64,000 bases of DNA from DASYKS01 sp035995205. GTDB taxonomy: Bacteria; Acidobacteriota; Thermoanaerobaculia; Multivoradales; UBA5704. The stretch spans positions 111,545 to 175,544 of the forward strand of contig DASYKS010000009.1 in NCBI GenBank assembly GCA_035995205.1, read 5' to 3'. A model generated the notes under the pieces. It searched no databases and had not been told where the DNA came from. It saw nothing but the letters and a program-made list of their open reading frames with translations. Positions 55,329-64,000 of this stretch are shown piece by piece. A program made the translations under genes and the position numbers. How positions within the stretch are numbered: the first letter of the stretch is position 1; each line of letters starts with the position of its first letter.

Positions 55329-57197
55329 ATGTGCGGCTTCGTAGGCTGGATCGACCTCGCCGGCGAGCGACGGGTGGATGGGGAGCTCGTGATGCGCATG
55401 GCTGAGACGCTGGTGCATCGAGGGCCGGACAGCGCGGGCTGCTTCGTCGACGACGACGTTGCGCTCGGTTTCCGGCGGCTGAAGATCATCGATCTGGAAA
55501 GCGGCGAGCAACCGATGTTCAACGAGGATCGCTCGCTCGTCCTGCTGTGCAACGGCGAGATCTACGACTACCGCGAGATCCGCCGCAAGCTCGAAGGCGC
55601 CGGCCATAGGTTCGCCACCAGCTGCGACGTCGAAGTGCTGCTCCACCTCTATGAGGACTGCGGCCCGGAGTTTCTGGCGGATTTAAACGGCCAGTTCTCG
55701 TTCGTCCTCTACGACCGAAGGGAAAGACGCGTGCTGCTCGCGCGCGATCATTTCGGCGTCAACCCGCTCTACTACACCCTGGTCGACGGCATCCTGATCT
55801 TCGGCTCCGAGGTCAAGGCGCTGCTCGCCCATCCGCGGGTGCGACGCGAAGTCGACCTGACTGGCCTCGACCAGGTGCTCACATTTCCCGGCCTGGTCAG
55901 TCCGCGGACGATGTTCAAGGACGTGCACAGCTTGAAGAGCGGGCATTACCTGCTGGCGGGCCCGGGAGGAGTGGCGGTCCGGGAGTACTGGGATCTCGAT
56001 TATCCGCGGCTCGGCGAGATGCTGGAGGACCGCTCGGAGGCGGACCATGTCGAGGAGCTTTCGGCGCTGCTCGAAGGCTCGGTGCGGCGCCGGCTTCAGG
56101 CCGACGTGCCGGTCGGTTTCTACCTGAGCGGCGGGCTCGACTCGTCGATGATCGCGGCGCTGATCAAGAGGGTTTCGCCGGAGGTTGTCCGGCACTCCTT
56201 TTCGATCGGTTTCACCGATGAGGCGATCTGCGAGCGCAGGTATCAGCGCTTGATGTCCAACGTCGTCGGCTCCGAGCATCACGAGATCATCTTCGATTGG
56301 TCGGAGATCGCCGACGGCCTGCGACGGATGGTCTACCACGCGGAATGTCCGGTGCGGGAGACCTACAACACCTGCTCGCTCGCGATGTCCAAAGCGGCGC
56401 GGCAAGCGGGAGTTACGGTGGTGCTGAGCGGCGAAGGGGCCGACGAGCTGTTCGCCGGATACGTCGGCTATCGGTTCGATCAATTCGGCCGGCGCGGCGG
56501 CGGCCAAGACCTTCTCAGCCTGCTCGAAGAGGATACGCGCGAGCGCTTGTGGGGTGACCGCTCGCTGTTCTACGAGACCGACCACGTCGCCTTCCAGGAG
56601 GTCAAATCGGCCCTCTATTCCGAGCCGCTCGCCGAGAGTCTGCCGGATTTCGATTGCCTCAACTTCGAGTTGGTCAACAAGGATCGCCTGGCGGGACGTC
56701 ACCCTCTGCACCAGCGTTCCTATCTCGATTTCAAACTGCGCCTCGCCGATCATCTGATCTCCGATCATGGCGATCGCATGGCGCTCGCCAACTCGGTCGA
56801 GGGGCGCTACCCGTTCCTCGACCTCCCGCTCGTCCGGTGCGCGACGAAGGTGCCGCCGGAGCTCAAGCTCAAGGCAGGGGCGGAGAAATACGTCTTGAAG
56901 CGGGTAGCCGATCGCTTGGTCCCGCGCGAGATCGTCGAACGCGAAAAGTTCGGTTTCCACGCTCCCGGCAGCCCTTATCTGTTGAAGCAGGGGATTGAAT
57001 GGATCGGAGACCTCCTGTCGCGCGAGACGATCGAGCGGCAGGGTTATTTCAACCCTGACACGGTCGAGCGATTGAAGGACCGTTATCTCGAGGACGGTTT
57101 CAAGCTGAACCTGCCGTTCGAGAGCGACCTTCTGATCATCGTGCTGACCTTCGGGATCTTCCTTGAAGAATTTGGGCTTCCGGCCGCTGGCGGCTGA
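55329..57197 (+). CDS. asnB: asparagine-synthase-like glutamine amidotransferase (AsnB type)
   Basis: This 622-residue protein begins MCGFVGW, the N-terminal Cys nucleophile of class II glutamine amidotransferases, with HRGPD and CNGEIYDY following. The ATP-binding PP-loop is SGGLDSS near residue 266, followed by LSGEGADELFAGY, so both active sites look complete. It sits eight bases after the N-methyl-Gln synthetase and 15 before the next NRPS, firmly inside the operon. Such enzymes in natural-product clusters amidate carboxylates rather than making free Asn. The neighbouring A domain has an acidic-substrate type pocket, so one possible job is amidating a free carboxylate in the peptide or its precursor. 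A role in supplying Asn or Gln is the alternative. Confidence 0.9.
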   Translation: MCGFVGWIDLAGERRVDGELVMRMAETLVHRGPDSAGCFVDDDVALGFRRLKIIDLESGEQPMFNEDRSLVLLCNGEIYDYREIRRKLEGAGHRFATSCDVEVLLHLYEDCGPEFLADLNGQFSFVLYDRRERRVLLARDHFGVNPLYYTLVDGILIFGSEVKALLAHPRVRREVDLTGLDQVLTFPGLVSPRTMFKDVHSLKSGHYLLAGPGGVAVREYWDLDYPRLGEMLEDRSEADHVEELSALLEGSVRRRLQADVPVGFYLSGGLDSSMIAALIKRVSPEVVRHSFSIGFTDEAICERRYQRLMSNVVGSEHHEIIFDWSEIADGLRRMVYHAECPVRETYNTCSLAMSKAARQAGVTVVLSGEGADELFAGYVGYRFDQFGRRGGGQDLLSLLEEDTRERLWGDRSLFYETDHVAFQEVKSALYSEPLAESLPDFDCLNFELVNKDRLAGRHPLHQRSYLDFKLRLADHLISDHGDRMALANSVEGRYPFLDLPLVRCATKVPPELKLKAGAEKYVLKRVADRLVPREIVEREKFGFHAPGSPYLLKQGIEWIGDLLSRETIERQGYFNPDTVERLKDRYLEDGFKLNLPFESDLLIIVLTFGIFLEEFGLPAAGG

Positions 57198-57212
57198 GCC
57201 AGAGGGTTCGAT

Positions 57213-60200
57213 ATGAGGCCCGAGTACGTTCACGAGATGTTCGCGCGCGCGGTCGACCGCTACGCGGAGCGGCCGGCTCTCCTTAGCGCCGAGGGGAACA
57301 CGACGTATGGCGACCTCGACCGGCGGTCGAGCCGCCTCGCCGGAGCGCTGCGCGATTCGGGCGCCGAACGCGGCGCGATCGTCGCGATCCTTTCCGACGA
57401 GACGCTCGACACCGCCGCTGCGGTTCTGGCCTGTCTGAAGGCGGGTTGCGCCTTCATGCCGCTCGCCCCCGAGACTCCGGCCCCGCGCTTGGCGGCGATG
57501 TTTGCGGCGGTACCTCCCGATCGGTTCATCGTCGGCGCGGCTCATATCGAGCGCATCCTGGCGGCGAGCGCCGAGCGCGGCGCCGCGGAACCGCGCATGC
57601 TCGCCGCCGCTCTGGCCGCCGATGCCGGTCTCGATGCGGCGCCGTTGCCTCCGGTGTCTTGGGCGCCCGACGATCTCGCCTACGTCTTCTTCACCTCCGG
57701 CTCGACCGGAAGTCCCAAAGGCATCGCCGGTCGTCTCAAGGCGATCGATCATTTCGTGCGCTGGGAGATCGAAGCGCTCGGGGTCGAGGCAGGGTTCCGG
57801 GTGAGCCAGCTCGTCTCGCCCGGCTTCGACGCCGTGCTGCGAGATCTGTTCGTGCCGCTGTGCGCCGGCGGCGCCGTGTGCATACCGCCGGATCGGAGCA
57901 CGGTGCTCGACGCCGGACGGCTGACCGACTGGATCGACGCGGCGGGTGTCGAGTTGATCCACTGCGTTCCCTCGCTGTTCCGGGCGATGCTCAACGAGCC
58001 GTTGGAGTCGGAAATGTTCGCCGCGCTGCGCTACGTGCTGCTGGCCGGCGAGCATTTGCTGCCCGCCGACGTCGGCCGGTGGATGGACGTTTTCGGCGAC
58101 CGGGTGAAGCTGGTCAATCTCTACGGTCCATCCGAGACGACGATGACGAAGTTCGTCTACTTCGTGCAGCAGGGGGATCGCGGTCGCGCCTCGATCCCGA
58201 TCGGCAAGCCGATGCCCGGTGCCGCCGCGGCGATCGTCGACGCCCGAGGCAAGGGGTGCCCGCCCGGCACGGTCGGCGAGATCTACATCCGCACCCCCTA
58301 TCGTTCGTTGGGATACCTCAACCAGCCCGAGCTGACGCGGCAGGCCTTCATCCCGAACCCGTTCAACGACGATCCGAACGATATCGTCTACCGTACCGGC
58401 GACCTCGGCCGGGCGCTCGACGACGGCAGTTTCGAGCTCCTGGGCCGGCGCGACAGCCAGGTCAAGATCCGCGGCGTGCGAATCGAGCTGGGCGAGGTCG
58501 AGAGCGCGCTACGCGAGCACCGAGCGGTCAAGGACGTGGCGGTGATCGACCGCGAGGATCGACCGGGTTTCAAGATGCTCTGCGCTTATGTAGTCGTGGG
58601 GGAGGGCGGAGATCCGGAGGCGTTGCGGGAGTTCGTCGCCCGGAGGCTGCCGGAAACCATGGTCCCCTCGGCGTTCGTGACCATGGAGAAGCTGCCGAAG
58701 ACACTGACCGGCAAAGTGGACCGGAAGGCCTTGCCGCCGCCGACGGCCGGCCCGGATCGGCAGCGCGAATACGTCGCGCCGCGCAACCAGACCGAGGAGC
58801 TGTTGGGGGGAATCTGGAGCGGCCTGCTCGGTCTCGAAACGGTCGGCGTCACCGACAACTTCTTCGAGCTCGGCGGTCACTCGCTGCTCGCGACGCGCCT
58901 GCTATCGCGAGTGCGTGAGTCGTTCAAGGTCGAGCTGCCGCTTCAGACCCTATTCTCGGCCCCGACCCTGGAACGCCTCGCTCTGCGGGTCGAATCCGCA
59001 ATGCGATCCGGCGCGGGGGTGGATGGGCCGCCGCTGGTGCCGGCGCCGCGGGATCGCCGGTTGCGGCTGTCGTTCGCCCAGCAGCGGCTTTGGTTTCTCG
59101 ACCAGCTCGAACCGGGTGACTCGACCTACAACCTGCCGATGGTGCTGCGCCTCGCCGGTCGCCTGGAGGTTGACGTGCTGCGACGGGCGCTCGCCGAGAT
59201 CGTGCGCCGGCACGAGAGTCTACGCACGACCTTCGACGCCGGGGACGACGAACCGGTTCAGCGCATCCATCCACCGTCGGACGCGACCCGCCTGCCGGTC
59301 CTGGATCTGGGCGGCTTGGCGGCGACGGCGGGCGAACGCGAAGCGGAGCGGCTCGGACGGGAAGAGGCGCGACGGCCTTTCGACCTGGCGCGAGGGCCGC
59401 TTCTGCGCGTGCATCTGCTGCGCCTGGGTGGCCGGCTCCACCACGCGCTGGCGACCCTGCACCATATCGTCAGCGACGCCTGGTCGACCGGTGTCCTGAC
59501 CCGGGAAGTGGGGCTTCTGTATCGCGCTTATGCCGAGGGTCGGCCCTCGCCGCTTCCCGAGCTGGCGATCCAATACGCGGATTTTGCAGAGTGGCAGCGC
59601 GGCCGGTTGGCCGGTGAGCTTTTGGCGAAAGAGATCGCGTATTGGCGCGACGCCCTGGCGGGCGCTCCGCCGGTTTTGGAGCTTCCGACAGACCGGCCGC
59701 GGCCGGCGATGCGGAGCTCGCGCGGCTCCGCCCGGGCGGCGGTGCTGCCTCGCGCGCTGGCTAGCTCCCTCGCGAAGCTCGGGCGTAGTCGAGGCGCCAC
59801 GCGTTTCATGACCCTCTTGGCCGGGTTCCATGTGCTGGTCGCGCGTCTAGCCCGCGTCGATGACGTGAGCATAGGCACGCCGATCGCCGGTCGCAATCGG
59901 ATCGAAACCGAGGGGCTGATCGGTTTCTTCGTCAACACCCTGGTGCTACGCGCGCAACTCGGTGACGAGCCTACCTTCCTGGCGCTGCTGGACCGCGTTC
60001 GGCGTTCCGCCCTGGCGGCCCAAGCCCACCAGGAGCTGCCGTTCGAAAAGCTGGTCGAAGAGTTGGCGCCGGAGCGCAGTCTCAGCCACTCGCCGCTATT
60101 CCAAGTCATGTTCGTGTTGCAGAACGCTCCACGGGCCGAGCTGGAGCTTCCCGGGTTGACGCTCGACGCGCTCGCGCAGGAAGGCGGCGCGGCGAAATTC

Positions 60201-63200
60201 GATCTGACGCTGACGTTGGTCGAGGGCGACGAGGAGCTGCACGCGACCGCCGAGTATGCGACCGACCTTTTCGACGGCGCCTCGATCGTGCGGCTCCTGG
60301 AGCACTATGGGACGCTGCTCGACGGCGTTGCGGCCGGGCCGGATCGGGCCGTCTCCGATCTGCCGTTGTTGTCTTCCGGAGAGCTTGGCCAGTTGCTCCG
60401 CGAATGGAACGACAGCGGCACGGTCACCACCGAACAAGCCCTGCATGAGCTGGTCGAGGCGCAGACGGAACGCACTCCGGAGGCGATCGCGGTGCTCGCC
60501 GATTCCGGTTGGCTGACTTATCGCGATCTCGAGGTCTCCGCCACTCGTCTCGCGCGCCACCTCCAAGCGCTGGGCGTGGCTCCGGAAACGCGGGTGGGCA
60601 TCTTCGCCGAACGCTCGCTCGAAATGGTCGTGGGTCTCTTGGCGGTCCTCAAGGCCGGCGGCGCCTATGTGCCGCTCGATCCCGACTATCCGCGCGAGCG
60701 CCTCGCCTTCATGCTCGACGATTCAAGGGTGCCGGTCCTGCTGACCCAGCAGCGGCTTGCCGCCGCGCTTCCCGAGCATGACGCACAGGTGGTGTACCTC
60801 GATGCGGCCTGGGCGGAAAGCTCGGGCGACGACGAACGGAGGCCTGTGGTCGCCGCAGGCAGGGTCCACCCCGATCATGCGGCCTACGTGATCTACACTT
60901 CCGGTTCGACCGGCCGGCCGAAGGGCGCCATCAATACCCATCGGGCGATCGTCAACCGGCTGTTGTGGATGCAGGACGCCTACCGTCTCGACGCGACGGA
61001 CCGCGTCCTCCAGAAGACTCCGTTCAGTTTCGACGTGTCGGTGTGGGAGTTCTTCCTGCCGCTCTTGTCCGGCGCCCGCTTGGTGATCGCCCGGCCGGGA
61101 GGGCACCAAGACCCGGCATACCTGCGCCGGACGATTGTCGATCGAGGCATCACGACGGTGCATTTCGTGCCTTCGATGCTGCATGCGTTTCTCGCCGAAG
61201 ACGACGTGGATCGCTGCGTCTCCCTGGTGCGCGTCATCGCGAGCGGCGAGGCGCTGCCGTGGGATCTGGAGCAGCGTTTTTTCGCTCGTCTGCCGGCCGT
61301 GGAGCTGCACAATCTTTATGGTCCTACGGAGGCCTCGGTGGACGTAACGGCATGGGCCTGCGGTGCCGACGAGGGCACGCGTTCGATCGTTCCGATCGGC
61401 CGGCCGATCGCCAACGCGCAGATCTATCTGTTCGATCGACGGCTCCGGCCGGTACCGCTCGGCGCGACCGGCGAGCTCTACATCGGCGGCATGCCGCTCG
61501 CGCGCGGATACCTCGGCCGGCCAAAGCTGACCGCCGAGAAATTCGTTCCCGACCCGTTCGGGGAATGCCCGGGAGCCCGGCTCTACCGCACCGGCGACTT
61601 GGCGCGCCATCGGCAGGATGGAGCGATCGAATACCTGGGCCGGACCGATCACCAGGTCAAGCTGCGCGGATTCCGCATCGAGCTCGGAGAGATCGAGTCC
61701 GCCCTGGTCGACCACCCGTCGGTCGGCGAGGCGGTGTTGGTTCTCCGGGAGGATTCGCCGGGAGACCGGCGGGTCGTCGCCTACGTCGTGGGACGCGACG
61801 GGGGTACTCCGAGCACGGTCGAGCTGGGCGGTTTCCTGCGCGGTCGGCTCCCCGAGCACATGGCGCCCTCGGCGATCGTGGCGCTGGACCGGCTGCCGTT
61901 GACTCCGAATGGCAAATTGGACCGGCGCGCTCTGCCCGCCCCGAGCCGGCAACTTGAGGCGGCGACGTTCGAAGCGCCGCGCACGGAGATCGAAACGGTT
62001 CTGGCGGCGATCTGGTCCGAAGTGCTCCGTGTGGAGGAGGTCGGCGCTCACGACGACTTTTTCGCGCTCGGGGGCCATTCGCTGCTCGCTACCCAGGTGA
62101 TGTCGCGGGTCCGGCGCATTCTCCGGCTGGAATTGCCGCTACGCGTGCTGTTTTCGGCTCCCACCCTCTCGGGCCTTGCGGCGGCGGTGGAGCGGGAGTT
62201 GCGTTCCGCGGGGGCGCTGGAGGCACCGCCGATCCTGCCGGTGCCGCGCGACGGCGCGCTGCCGCTTTCGTTCGCCCAGCAGCGGCTTTGGTTCCTGGAT
62301 CGTTTGGAGCCGGGCAATCCCGCCTACAACTCGTTCGTCGCTTTCCGCATCTCGGGCGCGTTGCGTCCCGAGATCCTCGAACGCAGCCTGGGGGCGTTGG
62401 TCGAACGTCACGAATCTCTACGGTCGACGTTCGAGGACGCGGACGGCATTCCCGCCCAGCGGGTCATGCCGCCGCCTGCCCACTCCCTGCCGCAGATCGC
62501 GCTGATGGTGCTCCTCCCGGCGGCAAGGGAGATCGAGGTCAAGCGACTCGCCGGATCGTTCGCCACCCGTCCGTTCGATCTCCAGCGCGGGCCGCTGCTG
62601 CGCGCCTGCCTGGTCGGAACCGGCGAAGCCGAGCATGTGGCGTTCCTGTGTTTGCACCACATCGTGGCGGACGGCTGGTCGCTCGGTATTTTGATGCGCG
62701 AGGTGACCGCGCTCTACCAAGCGTTCGCGGCCGGTCGCCCGTCGGACCTGCCGCCGCTGCCGGTTCAGTACCCCGACTACGCCGATTGGCAGCGCCATTG
62801 GCTTCGCGGCGAGGTGCTCGAAGGTTTCATCGCGTACTGGCGAGACCAGCTCGCCGGCGCGCCGCCGCTCCTTGCGCTGCCGCTCGACCGGCCAAGACCG
62901 GGGGTCCAGAGCTATGCCGGTGCGGCGCAGGCGTTCGCCCTGTCGCCGGAGTTGTCACGGGCGTTGCGTGACTTCGGCCGGCGCGCAGGCGCGACGCCTT
63001 TCATGACGATGCTGGCGGGGTTCGAGGTGCTGGTCCAACGTTACAGCGGACAATCCGACCTCAGCATCGGCACCGCGATCGCCAATCGCAACCGTTTCGA
63101 AACCGAGGGGCTGATCGGGTTCCTGGTCAACACGCTCGTGCTCCGTACCCGTCTCGCCGACGATCCGACCTGCGGCGCGCTCTTGGAGCGTGTGCGCGAC

Positions 63201-64000
63201 GTGGCGTTGGACGCGTACGCCCACCAGGACATGCCGTTCGAGAAGCTGGTCGAGGAGCTGCAGCCGCAGCGGAACCTTGCCCATGCTCCTCTGTTTCAGA
63301 TCGGTTTCGACTTCCAGAACTGGAGCCTCGAATCCTTCGCGCTCGCCGGTCTCGAGCTCAGGCGGATGAGGTTCGACAGCGTGGCGTCGAAGTTCGACCT
63401 GACCGTTACCACGAACGAAGCCGGCGGCAGCCTGCTGGGCGGTATTGAGTACAACACCGATCTGTTCGATGCGCCGACGATCGCACGGCTGATGGGGCAT
63501 TTCGAGCGCCTGCTGGCGGGGATGGTCGCGAGCCCGGGGCGGCGGATCTCGGAGCTCGCGCTCCTGGGCGAAGGCGAGCGGCATCAGCTGCTGGTGGCCT
63601 GGAACGACACGGTCGCCGACCTGCCCGGCGGCGACGGCTGCCTGCACGAGCTGGTGGCGGCGCAGGCCGCGAAAAGCCCGGATACGGTGGCGGTGGTGTT
63701 CGAAGAGGAGTGCCTGACCTTCGGCGAGCTCGTCCGTCGAGCCGGCTGCTTGGCCGGTCGGCTGCGTGGTCTCGGCGTCGGGCCGGAGGTGCGGGTCGGC
63801 CTCGCGGCGGAGCGGTCGCCGTCGATGTTGGTGGGTCTGCTCGGCATCCTCGGAGCGGACGGCGCCTACGTGCCGCTCGATCCGGACCAGCCACGCGAGC
63901 GGCTGGCGCGGGTGCTGGAGGACAGCGGCGCCACGATGGTCGTGAGCCCGGACCCCTTGGCGAATCGGTGGCCCGCTTCGGTCGCCCGGGTGAGCCCCGA
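57213..64000 (+). CDS. NRPS, A(acidic?)-T-C-A(Ser)-T-C-A..., truncated by window end
   Basis: The ATG at 57213 has AGAGGG six bases upstream, and the frame is open to the last base of the window. The protein starts directly with an A domain (TSGSTGSPKG at about 161), complementing the previous synthetase, which ends in C. That A domain has unusual pocket residues D-A-R-H-L-A-L-M-T (GFDAVLR, LIHCVPS, LLAGEH, NLYGPSETTMT). The D-A-R-H start resembles the code reported for methyl-Asp in microcystin synthetase. Next come T (Ser 557), C (HHIVSDAW, His 750), an A domain reading D-V-W-H-I-S-L-V-D (Ser-like), T (Ser 1623), C (HHIVADGW, His 1815) and the beginning of a third A domain from about 63640. 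The remaining modules and any thioesterase lie outside the window. Confidence 0.93.
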   Translation, partial: MRPEYVHEMFARAVDRYAERPALLSAEGNTTYGDLDRRSSRLAGALRDSGAERGAIVAILSDETLDTAAAVLACLKAGCAFMPLAPETPAPRLAAMFAAVPPDRFIVGAAHIERILAASAERGAAEPRMLAAALAADAGLDAAPLPPVSWAPDDLAYVFFTSGSTGSPKGIAGRLKAIDHFVRWEIEALGVEAGFRVSQLVSPGFDAVLRDLFVPLCAGGAVCIPPDRSTVLDAGRLTDWIDAAGVELIHCVPSLFRAMLNEPLESEMFAALRYVLLAGEHLLPADVGRWMDVFGDRVKLVNLYGPSETTMTKFVYFVQQGDRGRASIPIGKPMPGAAAAIVDARGKGCPPGTVGEIYIRTPYRSLGYLNQPELTRQAFIPNPFNDDPNDIVYRTGDLGRALDDGSFELLGRRDSQVKIRGVRIELGEVESALREHRAVKDVAVIDREDRPGFKMLCAYVVVGEGGDPEALREFVARRLPETMVPSAFVTMEKLPKTLTGKVDRKALPPPTAGPDRQREYVAPRNQTEELLGGIWSGLLGLETVGVTDNFFELGGHSLLATRLLSRVRESFKVELPLQTLFSAPTLERLALRVESAMRSGAGVDGPPLVPAPRDRRLRLSFAQQRLWFLDQLEPGDSTYNLPMVLRLAGRLEVDVLRRALAEIVRRHESLRTTFDAGDDEPVQRIHPPSDATRLPVLDLGGLAATAGEREAERLGREEARRPFDLARGPLLRVHLLRLGGRLHHALATLHHIVSDAWSTGVLTREVGLLYRAYAEGRPSPLPELAIQYADFAEWQRGRLAGELLAKEIAYWRDALAGAPPVLELPTDRPRPAMRSSRGSARAAVLPRALASSLAKLGRSRGATRFMTLLAGFHVLVARLARVDDVSIGTPIAGRNRIETEGLIGFFVNTLVLRAQLGDEPTFLALLDRVRRSALAAQAHQELPFEKLVEELAPERSLSHSPLFQVMFVLQNAPRAELELPGLTLDALAQEGGAAKFDLTLTLVEGDEELHATAEYATDLFDGASIVRLLEHYGTLLDGVAAGPDRAVSDLPLLSSGELGQLLREWNDSGTVTTEQALHELVEAQTERTPEAIAVLADSGWLTYRDLEVSATRLARHLQALGVAPETRVGIFAERSLEMVVGLLAVLKAGGAYVPLDPDYPRERLAFMLDDSRVPVLLTQQRLAAALPEHDAQVVYLDAAWAESSGDDERRPVVAAGRVHPDHAAYVIYTSGSTGRPKGAINTHRAIVNRLLWMQDAYRLDATDRVLQKTPFSFDVSVWEFFLPLLSGARLVIARPGGHQDPAYLRRTIVDRGITTVHFVPSMLHAFLAEDDVDRCVSLVRVIASGEALPWDLEQRFFARLPAVELHNLYGPTEASVDVTAWACGADEGTRSIVPIGRPIANAQIYLFDRRLRPVPLGATGELYIGGMPLARGYLGRPKLTAEKFVPDPFGECPGARLYRTGDLARHRQDGAIEYLGRTDHQVKLRGFRIELGEIESALVDHPSVGEAVLVLREDSPGDRRVVAYVVGRDGGTPSTVELGGFLRGRLPEHMAPSAIVALDRLPLTPNGKLDRRALPAPSRQLEAATFEAPRTEIETVLAAIWSEVLRVEEVGAHDDFFALGGHSLLATQVMSRVRRILRLELPLRVLFSAPTLSGLAAAVERELRSAGALEAPPILPVPRDGALPLSFAQQRLWFLDRLEPGNPAYNSFVAFRISGALRPEILERSLGALVERHESLRSTFEDADGIPAQRVMPPPAHSLPQIALMVLLPAAREIEVKRLAGSFATRPFDLQRGPLLRACLVGTGEAEHVAFLCLHHIVADGWSLGILMREVTALYQAFAAGRPSDLPPLPVQYPDYADWQRHWLRGEVLEGFIAYWRDQLAGAPPLLALPLDRPRPGVQSYAGAAQAFALSPELSRALRDFGRRAGATPFMTMLAGFEVLVQRYSGQSDLSIGTAIANRNRFETEGLIGFLVNTLVLRTRLADDPTCGALLERVRDVALDAYAHQDMPFEKLVEELQPQRNLAHAPLFQIGFDFQNWSLESFALAGLELRRMRFDSVASKFDLTVTTNEAGGSLLGGIEYNTDLFDAPTIARLMGHFERLLAGMVASPGRRISELALLGEGERHQLLVAWNDTVADLPGGDGCLHELVAAQAAKSPDTVAVVFEEECLTFGELVRRAGCLAGRLRGLGVGPEVRVGLAAERSPSMLVGLLGILGADGAYVPLDPDQPRERLARVLEDSGATMVVSPDPLANRWPASVARVSP

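Noticed and set aside
57213..64000. terminal thioesterase or reductase
   Set aside because: None is visible; the last synthetase is still in an A domain when the window ends.

Overview
This is a 64 kb piece of a very GC-rich bacterial genome. Almost all of it is one giant lipopeptide gene cluster combining nonribosomal peptide synthetase (NRPS) and polyketide synthase (PKS) genes. High GC, tightly overlapping genes, frequent GTG/TTG starts and multi-domain sensor kinases suggest a soil organism of the Acidobacteriota or Myxococcota kind. That is an inference from style; no taxonomic marker gene is present.

Left edge (1-2056): two small unknown ORFs, a 715-bp tract of 34 imperfect 21-bp tandem repeats, and a leftover N-terminal piece of a GT28-type glycosyltransferase. 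Regulatory block (2057-8040, minus strand): three genes read from 8040 to 2057. They encode a histidine kinase fused to two S1 domains and a receiver, a second receiver/multi-GAF/histidine-kinase-like hybrid, and a small receiver protein with a membrane tail. A possible sigma70-type promoter precedes them.

Minus-strand biosynthetic operon (23906 to 8169): NRPS (C-A[Thr]-T-C*-A[Asp]-T), PKS (KS-AT-ACP-luciferase-like monooxygenase) and NRPS (C-A[Gly]-T-C). Plus-strand operon (24202 to beyond 64000): a 5454-residue lipo-initiating NRPS (FAAL-ACP, then Thr, D-Ser, Gln and a probable basic residue), a second NRPS (C-A[Thr]-T-C*-A[Gly]-T-C), a TauD/SyrP-like dioxygenase, an NRPS that opens with a catalytically degenerate C domain (C0-A[Gln]-N-methyltransferase-T-C), an asparagine-synthase-like amidotransferase, and a further NRPS (A[acidic?]-T-C-A[Ser]-T-C-A...) cut by the window end. 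Both operons leave a shared 295-bp intergenic region. Bracketed residues come from ten-position specificity codes that I read by aligning the A domains to GrsA by eye.

Most striking feature: the minus operon and the second plus-strand NRPS look like alternative versions of the same middle section. Both start with a Thr module followed by the same atypical C domain. Both end with a paralogous Gly A-T-C block and a related C-terminal tail. The minus version inserts Asp plus an oxidised malonyl unit. One FAAL-primed trunk could therefore feed two branches that rejoin on the Gln module. No thioesterase, MbtH protein, phosphopantetheinyl transferase or exporter is seen here, so the cluster continues past 64000.
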